Origin: Reticulitermes speratus
Taxonomy: Eukaryota; Arthropoda; Insecta; Blattodea; Rhinotermitidae
Direction: 5' to 3'
Assembly (NCBI GenBank): GCA_021186555.1
Contig: JAJKFL010000039.1
Location: forward strand, 40,248,610-40,312,609
Length of the DNA: 64,000 nucleotides
Positions within the stretch are counted from its first letter, which is position 1. Every line of letters begins with the position of its first letter. The notes under the pieces were generated by a model that had not been told where the DNA came from, searched no databases, and was given only the letters and a program-made list of their open reading frames with translations. This document shows positions 22,257 to 32,331 of this stretch, in pieces. The translations under genes and the position numbers were made by a program.

Positions 22257-22992
22257 TAATGTAACACAACATACTGCTGTACACTGTTAACACAACATAC
22301 TGCTGTACACTGTTAACACAACATACTGCTGTACACTGTTAACACAACATATGCTGTACACTGTTACACAACTATGTGTACAGTTACACAACATACTGCT
22401 GTACATGTTAACACAACATACTGCTGTACACTGTTAACACAACATACTGCTGTACACTGTTAACACAACATACTGCTGTACACTGTTAACACAACATACT
22501 GCTGTACACTGTTAACACAACATACTGCTGTACACTGTTAACACAACATACTGCTGTACACTGTTAACACAACATACTGCTGTACACTGTTAACACAACA
22601 TACTGCTGTACACTGTTAACACAACATACTGCTGTACACTGTTAACAACAAACGACACCAATACTGCTGTACATGTTAACACAACATACTGCTGTACAGT
22701 TAACACAACATACTGCTGTACATGTTAACACAACATACTGCTGTACACTGTTAACACAACATACTGCTGTACACGTTAACACAACATACTGCTGTACACT
22801 GTTAACACAACATACTGCTGTACAGTTAACACAACATACTGCTGTACACTGTTAACACAACATACTGCTGTACATGTTAACACAACATACTGCTGTACAG
22901 TTAACACAACATACTGCTGTACAGTAACACAACATACTGCTGTACACTGTTAACACAACATACTGCTGTACACTGTTAACACAACATACTCA
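22257..22992. repeat. Tandem array, 26-bp unit, about 28 copies
   Basis: Units are AACACAACATACTGCTGTAC followed by ACTGTT, with frequent single-base or CT deletions that shorten some units to 22-25 bp. One interruption at about 22645-22665 (AACAACAAACGACACC) breaks the pattern. No protein is supported. Confidence 0.95.
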
Positions 22993-22995
22993 GTG

Positions 22996-23785
22996 GGGAC
23001 AATAAACACAACACTATGGACAAGAAAATATACAATTTATTAAAGTCAAACAGAAGCAAGCTAATACTTATTAATACACCTGATGGAAGATACTTGCATT
23101 AAGTAAAATATTCACATATCTTTTGGCATATTCTATAAAACAATAAAAATGCAATGATATTTGACGTTTTTAGCGGAGTATCATGAGCAGGGCCAGTTTG
23201 AGGCTATCGTAATCTCTGCAGATGGACGAGGCCCCACTGTTCCACCTGCAGTGTCAGTTCAGAGCTACATGTGGGTGGGGCCACTAGATTTACTTTTGTA
23301 TTGGACCCACAAATGTCTTAACTGGCCCTGATACTGAGATCACCATTCTGGGATGTGATGCTGTTTAGTTTGGTCAACAGTTACTATGTTTCAGAGGAAC
23401 ATCTTTAGATTGAGGCGGCAATCTACCAAACTGCACGGCGTCAGAGCTCAGAAGACGGTGACCTTAAAGCAACCTTTACCCATCATAAAGCACTAATTGT
23501 GTATATGTTGTGGGCAGATCCCAAAACACATTTAACTTGCAATATGCCTGCACAAATCACAATGTCACCACTCATTTTCAGCAGCTCTGAATGTCATTCA
23601 ATATGCAAACACATTATATTCCTTTTCCTGGGTGACCACATCCTGAACCCACTAGCCATTCATTCATTCATTCAATTCAGGTGCGCACTTACAATTTTTC
23701 ATCGGGGAGGGGGGATGACCCTTGGGCTATATGTACTTTGAAAATTATGTTAGAAACTTCACTTTATATTCACCGTGCATCTTTT
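22996..23785. other. Intergenic with foldback remnant
   Basis: No gene. Around 23370-23460 the sequence GTTTCAGAGGAACATC and CTACCAAACTGCACGGCGTC resembles parts of the foldback remnants at 47935-48125 and 59330-59470, so an old truncated copy is likely. Confidence 0.4.
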
Positions 23786-23855
23786 TATAATTGATTATTT
23801 GTACCAACAAATGCACTAAGACAGTTTTTTCACTGTTTTCTTTATTATTGCGTTG

Positions 23856-23898
23856 CCCCAATACGCATTTCGGCAGTTATTCTGCCATCATCAGGGGG
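23856..23898 (-). ncRNA. Hammerhead-type ribozyme motif B1
   Basis: On the minus strand: CCCC (stem I), CTGATGA, T, GGCAG-AATAA-CTGCC (stem II), GAAAT, GCGT, ATT, GGGG (stem I). Stem III is A-U plus U-A, replacing the A-U/C-G of motif A by a compensated pair; H17 is U. Confidence 0.68.
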
Positions 23899-24174
23899 TA
23901 TTTTAAGTGAGTATTTTACATACACCAATTCTTTGGTTACGTCATAACAGTGAGTCAGTATTTGTTACCACATCGTATAAAATTTTGTATAATTAGTGGT
24001 ATTGTTAGGCTGCTAAAAGTTATTAAATTTTAAAATTACAATAAAATCAAGTAGTATATTATACTACCCTCTATAGTATAATTATTAATTAATTATACGA
24101 TGTGGCAACAAATACTGACTCACTGTTATGACGTAACCAAAGAATTGGTCTATGTAAAAAACTCACTTAAAATA

Positions 24175-24217
24175 CCCCCTGATGATGGCAGAATAACTGC
24201 CGAAATGCGTATTGGGG
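24175..24217 (+). ncRNA. Hammerhead-type ribozyme motif B2
   Basis: Plus-strand inverse copy of B1 in the right arm, identical at all core and stem positions. The arms around it have diverged slightly from the left arm, yet the 43-base ribozyme region has not. Confidence 0.68.
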
Positions 24218-24401
24218 CATCCTTATAATAAAGAAAACAGTGAAAAAACTGTCTTAGTGCATTTGTTGGTACAAATAATCAATTATGTTAGAAAATTCAT
24301 GTCATTAGTAGAACTGAAACACAATGCTGTTTGCAACTGAATTTATATACATATATCATTGTGTCTACAAAACCTGTGTTTTTTTTAAATTTTGATCTGG
24401 T

Positions 24402-24418
24402 TGGGGGGGGGGGGGGCT
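24402..24418 (+). repeat. Poly(G) tract
   Basis: An uninterrupted G run after GGTT. A related context (TTTCGATTCGGGGAGGGGGG... GCAGCC) lies at 47335-47360, suggesting a shared repeat. Confidence 0.8.
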
Positions 24419-24419
24419 G

Positions 24420-26808
24420 CAGCCCAACAGCCCTCCCTCTTGGGTGCGCCTGTCATAATTAATGACTGCCTCAGTTCTCTTTCTCATATGACTCCATGTA
24501 AATGGTATAAGTGCAACTCTATTTTGGATTGATCCACAATAACCAAGCACTTCATATTTAATATTTCAATAACCACCACATAGTACACTTATGAAATGTG
24601 TAATAATACCTGTTTATTTACACTCCTAAATAAACGGCTACTGTTACACATTTAATGTGTACTTTCACGGTGCTTATTTCAATATATTTCCTATGTGTTT
24701 ACAGTTTATTAAATAACATTCTCCATAGCATGGAATTATAGGATCATCAGACAACAATGAATTGTAAAGGCTGTAGAAGGGTCTGTGTATTACTCTGAGT
24801 TCCTGTATCAGCACTTGACGTTGGGACTGAGGAAAAACACGAACTTCAGCCAGAAGTGTCAATGCACCAGCTTAGATATGAATCTTGCACCTTCTTAATA
24901 CAAGACAGAAGCATTCACGTTCGCGCCAACTGGCCAGGTATCGACACCACTGTTTTAACTGTTCTGACTTAGAAACATAAACGTCACTTTGTAAATAAAC
25001 TTGCGTTACACCTTGTTGATGCAACTACTGTAACTGTGTATCGTCCATTCATTTACCCACCTAGTACCAGCAACAGACCACATACCAGTACCTTAATGTC
25101 AGGATCTTGGTGCATAAACTGAAGAAATGTGCATTTCTAAAATACTGATGTAAATTTTAATGACCTGACCAAAGCCACTTGGCCAGTTCCAGATATAATC
25201 AGGCATATTACAACCAATGTGCTTTTAAAAGAATTACATCTCAGCACATTGCACAGTGACCAGTTCTGGAATTTGCCTGTTAACACATACATAATTACAC
25301 GATTAAGATTAACTGGCACAAAGCAGAAACTCATTTACCTTCCTTGGAAATGTAACGATGGTAACACTGGAGAGGAAATAGCATCCACAAACAACATGGC
25401 GCAGATAATGTTACTGAACAAATACAAGCATGTGAGATTTGATGTCCTCATGTGGTGAACAGAATCATGTCCTCTGGAATGTGATGCAATAAGTTTCACA
25501 TGCAGGCCCACACTACATGGCAAAGTAACTTGACGCTTCCCACCATAACCTCAAATACCACATGAAGTACACTGTTTACAGAGGTGCCAGCAGACACATT
25601 ATATGACATGCTAGTTTCTGCTCCTCATGAACACCAGGGGGCAAACAATCTTTGTACTGAAATGAGAAATGAACTGCATTTCAATAGGAGCGGGGCCAAA
25701 CACTGTACACCGTCATATTTTGATATTAGGTTACAATCACACAACACTTCATAATTAGGCATTTTGTAAGTGAATACATGGCATATTCTATGCAAATACA
25801 ATGTCCAAGTTGGGGCCAACATTGATGATAATGGAGGATAAGTAAACATTTAAAGACAGTGCAATTATTTCAAGAATTACCCCGTGGACATGCAATCTGT
25901 GAAGACTGCAATCAAATGTAATGATTGTTCATTCTGTAATGACATATACCCACATTCATCATAAGAGACAATGGGCTGGGCCTGAACACTGACAGCACTA
26001 GTGACATAGTGACACACATCAAAATGATAAGGTTAAAGAGATCTCCAATACCAAGATGGATACACCAACTGCCTTTGTACCTGACACCCTCATGCAGGAA
26101 TATCAATGGCATAAAGCACCATCTACATGCATTGTACACATCAGCATGAAATGTGGATCTCCCCCATTTCTTTTGACTTTAACATTGCTGTAGTGCAAGA
26201 AAGATAAATGCAATTATTTACCAGCAATTCTACAAACAGTAAGTTTATATAAAACAGTTTACTGGAGTGCCAAAATACGTCACATCATTTGCCAGACATA
26301 ATCTGCGATGCTGCTTTATGTGCTACTATCACCATACTGGCCAAGGCTGAACCAACCACAGAACAGTTGTGCCAGGGCCCCACTATTAACGTCTCATACT
26401 TTATAGTAAAATAGATTATGTATAAAGTTAATTTTTCACTTCAATCCTCAGTCCTTTCATATCCCATTCACATTCAAACACCCTGTGAGTCTCTGCATAC
26501 AGTGAAAGAAGAGGGTCTGTGGAATATATGCATCAGAACCCTAGCCTGGTGGCAGTGGCTTCACTCCCACCTACAGAAGCAACTGTAAAAAATGACAACT
26601 ACTGGGATGTGCAAATAGGTTACTTTCATTGCAAGTTGTACAAACTGACAGTGACATCACCACATATTAGTTACCCTGCAACGTGTACCGTCATCCTGAC
26701 AGCAATACAGCCATATTTGGCCAAGAAATCAGGAATTTTCAAAGGTCAGTGTTCCAGACACTGGTACTAAAGCTACTTGCTATCAATGTTAAGTGTGCAC
26801 ACATAATT
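24420..26808. other. Intergenic, no gene recognised
   Basis: No credible exon. Segments around 25440-25520 (GAATCATGTCCTCTGGAATG) resemble ends of the foldback family seen at 47935-48125. Open frames are short and unsupported. Confidence 0.4.
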
Positions 26809-26809
26809 A

Positions 26810-27623
26810 CAGTAGGCCCTCGATTTAACGGACTAACTGGGGGGAAGTCGCCCTCGGTGGACTAGTGGTTAGTGTGCTCGCCTCTGGACCCAAGGTTCGC
26901 GGGTTCAATCCCGGCCGAGGTCGACGGATTTTTAAGGGTGATAAAAATCCGTAGCACAACTTCCTTCGGAGGGGAAGTAAAGCCGTCGGTCCCATGTTGT
27001 AGATTTACGGCATGTAAAAGAACCTTACGAGCATGAATAGAGATGTTTCGTAAGCAAAATTCAGCGGCCATTTCTCACCCAAATCTCCTGATTAACTGCT
27101 AGATGGCTCTGGCAGTCATATCAGGACGAGTAGAAATTGTGCAGTCAGTGGACTGGTCACCCACTACAGAATGCACACTTCCAGATCAAGAAACCTCTGA
27201 AAGGAGGCCCTATGCTCCGCAAGGAGCGACAGGAACTAACTAACTAACTAACTAACTAATTGGGGGGAAGGGGTGTCCGCTATCGCCGAAAGTCCGTTAA
27301 ATCGAATGTATTTTAAAAACATATATTAATAACAAACTTACAATGTACAGGATGTATTAAAATGTTATTATAATGTACAAGTATCAATAAAATATTGTTA
27401 TAATGTACATTCAGTAATTTATACACACCACTAAAACATCTGTTAAAAATATAAAAATAAATTTACGACAGGAACCAAACTTTATTTTAATTAAACACGT
27501 CAAAAACTGTACAATGTAACTAGTGGAGTGTTGCAACCACTTTTTTTTATATTCACGAATAAAAAAAAGGTTTTACATTTTTCCTTTAGGACAGAAATTG
27601 TCCGTTAAATCAAGGGCCTGCTG
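26810..27623. mobile_element. pogo/Tigger-like MITE interrupted by a SINE
   Basis: Terminal inverted repeats CAGTAGGCCCTCGATTTAAC (left) and GTTAAATCAAGGGCCTGCTG (right) are flanked by TA on both sides. The CAG..CTG ends, the TA duplication and the TTAACGGAC inner motif match the pogo/Tigger superfamily. There is no transposase, so it is non-autonomous. A full SINE is nested at 26848-27258. Confidence 0.85.
26848..27258 (+). mobile_element. tRNA-derived SINE with (CTAA)n tail, nested
   Basis: The head carries the box-A-like GGACTAGTGGTTAGTG and box-B-like GGGTTCAATCCC. The element ends in a run of CTAA. A duplicated ACTGGGGGGAAG (left, 26836-26847) recurs as ATTGGGGGGAAG immediately right of the tail, giving a 12-bp target-site duplication with one difference. 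The 5' two-thirds match the minus-strand copy at 9120-9503; the 3' tail does not. Confidence 0.92.
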
Positions 27624-28142
27624 TATGTATAATGATTGAAATCTTTATGTATGCGAGACTCAGCAATTTGACATGCGAAAGATGCAGAGTTCATCTGGGC
27701 CATACACTCAGTCCTGAATTACCACTGTCACGTTACCATACCTACTAATATTCTTAATGGCAAATACATGTATATCTTAAATTTCCAAGACTTTTAATAT
27801 ACACAAAGAATGAGGCACCATTTTCCTCAATACCCTGAGAGTACTTTGTGCAGCTTCCTCATTTAATTCTCAACTTAAATTTTAAGCGTTCTGACAACTC
27901 GCTGCCCAAACAGCCACCCTGTGTCAGTGCCTTCACACCTACAATAGTAACTGCAGCTTCCTTACTGATCACAGCTGTCTGCTGTCCACATACGACAGTT
28001 CCACTTTTCATAGTCGCTACTCCAACAAGCAGGACATTCGATAACAAATAACTAATAAGCTCAGTTGTCATAGCTACCAGTTGCTAACGAACACTGTTAC
28101 GATTACGACCACAATGAGTGACCAAACTGTCAGGTACAGTGT
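27624..28142. other. Intergenic, no gene seen
   Basis: Two fully overlapping short open frames (27848-28051 plus, 27859-28071 minus) are present, but neither shows a domain or splice context. Confidence 0.4.
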
Positions 28143-28158
28143 GCAATGATCCCACCTG

Positions 28159-28425
28159 AGATCTTCACTCTTCTGGGATTTTACACAGCGTAGATTGGTA
28201 GTTTGTTACTGACGTTTCAGGACAACCTATCGGTCCCATCCCCCAGAGTCACGCAGTCCAAGAAGACTGCCAGAACACTTAGGCATTCTTCTTGGACTGC
28301 GTGACCCTTGAAGATGGGACCGATAGGTTGTTCCGAAACGTCAGTAACAAACTACCAATCTATGCTACGTGAAATCCCAGAACAGCGAAGATCTCACTTA
28401 CACCACAGCGGAAGCCTGAAATCAC
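28159..28425. mobile_element. Foldback element, diverged 16-bp target-site duplication
   Basis: Inverted arms run from AGATCTTCACTCTTCTGGGA to the matching right arm, followed by the family tail GCGGAAGCCTGAAATCA. The centre has TGAAGA, T, a GGGACC-type stem and GAAAC on the plus strand. Flanking 28143-28158 (GCAATGATCCCACCTG) and 28426-28441 (GCAACAATCCTACCTG) match at 13 of 16 positions and are likely an aged target-site duplication. Confidence 0.82.
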
Positions 28426-29121
28426 GCAACAATCCTACCTGTTGTACAGGTTGGTGCACCACACTCAGTCACGTGTAAAGGACGCAGTATTGCATAATGT
28501 GATAGCACGCAACTGCCTGAATGCTCAACTGGTCAAGCACTGCAGTTTTCCACTTTCACCAACACACGTTCATTATAACACTGTATGTGGAATTTACATC
28601 CTTCAGTGGCATAGCGTATGAACTGCACATATGAGTAGCGTTGTGGTATCACTGCCTATTTTCACGCTCCTTACTCAAGAAACCCCTTACAAATGCATGA
28701 ACATTTAAACAACCTACATTCACATATATGAATGCACATAAAAAACATCCCTAGAAATTAATTTTATGTATTTAGACAACAAGGAAACTGATGGCATTTG
28801 AAGACATGCTGCATAATCTGTTTTATTTTCTGCAAAATTCTGTTTATTTCATGATTTTATCTTTTTCTGATCAAATAATACTCATGTTTTTCATAAACCA
28901 TGTGCTAAAATTTAAGTACCAACATGGTTGTTTAAAGGTTAATATAAGAACATTTGCAAAATGAGACAGCAAATCTTCTGTCATCATTACAGGTGAGTTT
29001 CCGTACAAATTCCCAAAACTACACATCATACACAAGGCAATTTTAAATGCACAAATGTGCACCACATATGTCAGTCACTTGTCTGGAATGTCCACTCCAT
29101 AGCAATTCCCACTGAAAGTTT

Positions 29122-29873
29122 CCGTATATTCTCGAATCTAATGCGCATCCGAATCTAATGCGCACCCAGTTTTTGGCGACTTCTTAAACGAAAAAAAAGT
29201 TAGTTCGCGATTCTAATGCGCACCTTTCCTTCAACCACCCCTTGCCCACGGGGCGACTGATTGAATAATATTGGATGTTACCAATGCGTTAAAATCCGAC
29301 GCTACGCCTGTGGACGATGAGTCATACCGATAGAGGCGGGGCCTTTCTCAACAGACGTGAGCAATCTCGTCTGAAGCCAGCTGAGCTTTAGTTGTTGAAA
29401 CGTGGGAGGTGCTTGCTCCAATTTGTCGTTGTACCGTAGTTATGGAAGAGGGACACCTGAAATCTAAACGACTCTCATATACGGCGAAGTTCAAACGTGA
29501 AGTTATTCGGTGCGCAGAGGAGAACGGAAACCGCAAAGCCGCTGCAATTTTTGGAGTTGATGAAAGCAACGTTCGACTATGGCGGAAACACAAGGCAGCG
29601 ATGACATTGTATGGGAGGACGATGTTGAAGATAAAGATGATAGTGACTGGGTGGAGAGCACGGATAACAATTCAGTTATGAGTAATGACGGCGAGTCTGA
29701 TGAATAATAAATAATAAAATAATAGATTATTGTATTGTATTGTTCTTACGGCACGTACAGCAGCTCAATCATTTTTCCAAAATCCAGCTCTAGACCGCGA
29801 ATCTAATGCGCATCTGATTTTTTAGCCCTCTAAAACTGTAAAAAGGGTGCGCATTAGATTCGAGAATATACGG
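29122..29873 (+). mobile_element. pogo/Tigger-like DNA transposon, internally deleted
   Basis: Terminal inverted repeats CCGTATATTCTCGAATCTAA and TTAGATTCGAGAATATACGG are present, with additional internal AATCTAATGCGCA repeats in direct and inverted orientation (for example 29150 and 29800). The inside retains only the ends of a transposase gene (next entry). A TA duplication is not clear at the left end. Confidence 0.82.
29442..29708 (+). pseudogene. Tigger-type transposase remnant: N-terminal HTH plus acidic C-terminus
   Basis: From the ATG at 29442 the reading encodes KRLSYTAKFKREVIRCAEEN and NRKAAAIFGVDESNVRLWRK, the helix-turn-helix DNA-binding segment found at the N-terminus of pogo/Tigger and CENP-B-like proteins. 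About 50 codons in, the catalytic DDE region is missing. In another frame the sequence continues directly as an acidic tail (IVWEDDVEDKDDSDWVES...) ending in TAA near 29708, as in full transposases. An internal deletion plus a frame change therefore joined the two ends. It cannot transpose itself but a DNA-binding domain could still be made. Confidence 0.72.
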
Positions 29874-31204
29874 TACTTCATACATTTTGTACACTAAAAT
29901 ACTTTCTACATTATTCAACAAGACCAATGCCTCTCAAAACTTGCAAACTAGCAACAATAACTGAACTGACATCAGAAAACATGCAGACATTTTACATTTT
30001 TAACAGTCTGCTATCCTTCCAGTAACTGCACATCCTTTAACTTCCTGATAACACTACACCCACTGCAGATGTCAACTGCTCAAGTCAAGTACTGACAACA
30101 GCAACTATACAGGTAATTCCAAACATTAAAAAAATTGCTACATCTCAGAGCTAGAGCCATCTGCTGGTACTCCATATAAACTACATAATCAAGAAACAAC
30201 AGCATTTTTTCTGTACACTGAAAGTATTTAAACAGCTTTAATAGATATTATTTACACATGAAACAAGAGCAGCTCTGACAGCCTAACACAATAAACTGGC
30301 ACCACAGCGAAGACGCCTGCTACTGGTGCCCGCCTATTAAAACGTGTGAAATTTGTGACAGCGGACACAGTCAGCACTATGCTTTATGTACTAGCAGGCC
30401 TAAGTTGTGACAAGGGCATCTTACCTCGATCTGAATTTGTGAATCAAATCTGGCTAATAAAGGAACACAGTGCCTCGCAACACAGTAGGGTAGTCTGATT
30501 GGGGCTTGGTACTAAGAGGGTAAACACCTGGCACTTCTAACATTAAGTAACTGAACAATAACTTTTGTTAAGTGCCATGTTGGAAGGGAGAAAGCTACTC
30601 TCCTGGAATTCTTACATTTTACATGATTATTTGTATAAGATTACCATTTTGTCATTATGTTCATAAAGTGGGTTGTAGAACTTGTTTTGTGTACACTTTG
30701 AGAAAGTTCCTACTGTACTGGTGGAAACCGACAGAGAGATATGATAAGCCTGTACTTTCACATGTGCATTTTTGCTCAGTATTACCAACCATCACCTGCA
30801 TTCTTAGGTGATGACTGTTTATAAGAGCCTTACGTCCTTACAGCAACTTGTAAAAGGTCCTTTACATGCAACACATGCGTGAATTGCAAATGCTCATAAT
30901 CATTCTAAGGAGATTTTCTGCTGACGCGTTGGATAAGTGTACCGACAAGCGCCACTGAACGTGTAGCAGCTGGTAGTGTTCGAAGAGTACTAGCCAGCTG
31001 TTGGATGCAACGTGGTTCAACAGCCTACCTCACCTATGCTCACCATTAATTTATGAACATCCATAACATAACCACCTATCTGACACACCCAAACAGAACC
31101 AACCTTTTCCAATGTACTTGTAAGTGTATGGCTAATACAGGGATTCCCATATCACAAATTTTGGCCACACCCCTGTGCAGACTTCTCAAATCTTTGACAT
31201 TCTT
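29874..31204. other. Intergenic, no gene seen
   Basis: AT-rich. No exon, RNA gene or clear repeat was recognised. Confidence 0.4.
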
Positions 31205-31390
31205 CAACCCACCTGCTTCCTTTTGAGTATCTGGGGATCCTTCCCCTGGGGTAAAGCAGCTGTGGAGCAAAGCTGATCACTCATCTCCATCTAGTGATAA
31301 GGCTAAGAATGAGTGCAGCTGTAACTCCACTCCCCCATTACGCCTTCATGGCATGCAGAGGGACAACTTTGCTTTACCTTATTCTTAACA
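31205..31390 (+). mobile_element. SINE fragment
   Basis: The reverse complement matches the left part of the SINE at 62355-62625 (GCATGCCATGAAGGCGTA, CTAGATGGAGATGAGTG, CAGCTGCTTTACC). The tRNA-like head is not present. Confidence 0.65.
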
Positions 31391-32331
31391 CCTGGAGCTG
31401 AGCGACTCCTCTGCCCTTCATTAACTCTACCCAGTGAGCATTACATGGCCCACGTGCCATGACATTCAATGTTTTCTGAACTGAGGTCATCACCTTACCT
31501 CTGTCAATAAGTTATACATTACAAAATGTTAGCTTCCACCTCAGAAGTGAAGTCCATCACTTGCAAAGAGGGCAGAGAATCATAAGTAGGTTTTGGAGAA
31601 AACACAAAAATTTAATGTATAAGGGTCACATACTTATATGACCGTTTATACCTCAGTATTCAATATTTTCCAAGTCTGAAAGTTTGCTTCATACCTGTCT
31701 GTACTCACCATACCACACACAAAAAAATTTGACTGCATGACTGACAGACACAAACCATTATTTCGAAGATAAAGCCAGTTTGTGATTTTTGTCACTGCAG
31801 TAAGAAAGGAATAAATTAATTCATGGTCACTGTAATGTATCGTACCAGATCAGCAACATCTCATTCACCACTTCTCATAGTTTACTACTAAAAACAGCTG
31901 TGAAACACGTAAAACGCAGTTGTTCCTAAATACACCAGCCATTTCAAAATTCAAAATCTCAGCATTCGGTCAGAGTGTATTTACCGGTATGTGTTGAGTA
32001 TGAGTCTCATAAAAAACAGTGATCAATTCTCTAAGAAGCAACAATTAATTGGCCTTTGTAATGGAGATGCTATGTGTTATCAGAGAGGTAGAAATTAAAT
32101 TCTTACTATCAGAAGAACTTGAGGCTTCAAAGGGTTATTCCACATCCTTACAGATCTGATGAAAAAATAACTAAAATAACGATATTATACAGACAGCAGA
32201 AAGTTGGAGATAAAATGGAATGACAGCGAACTTCACTAACGGCTGTCACGGAACGGTATTGCAGTTATCACTAACAATTTCAGACTCCCCTCCCAATATT
32301 CAGAAACCTGCTCCGGAGAACTGCTTTCACT

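Larger units (their letters stand above)
23787..24286. mobile_element. Foldback element B with a hammerhead motif in each arm
   Basis: Long inverted arms of about 190-200 bp run from ATAATTGATTATTTGTACC to GGTACAAATAATCAATTAT. They differ by a few substitutions and flank an AT-rich centre of about 100 bp. Each arm carries a hammerhead-type motif (entries below). There is no coding sequence. Apart from the ribozyme-type core the arms are unrelated to element A, so this is an independent family with the same design. Confidence 0.88.

Noticed and set aside
22257..22992. Possible CRISPR array
   Set aside because: Repeats are contiguous without unique spacers and the context is an insect nuclear genome.
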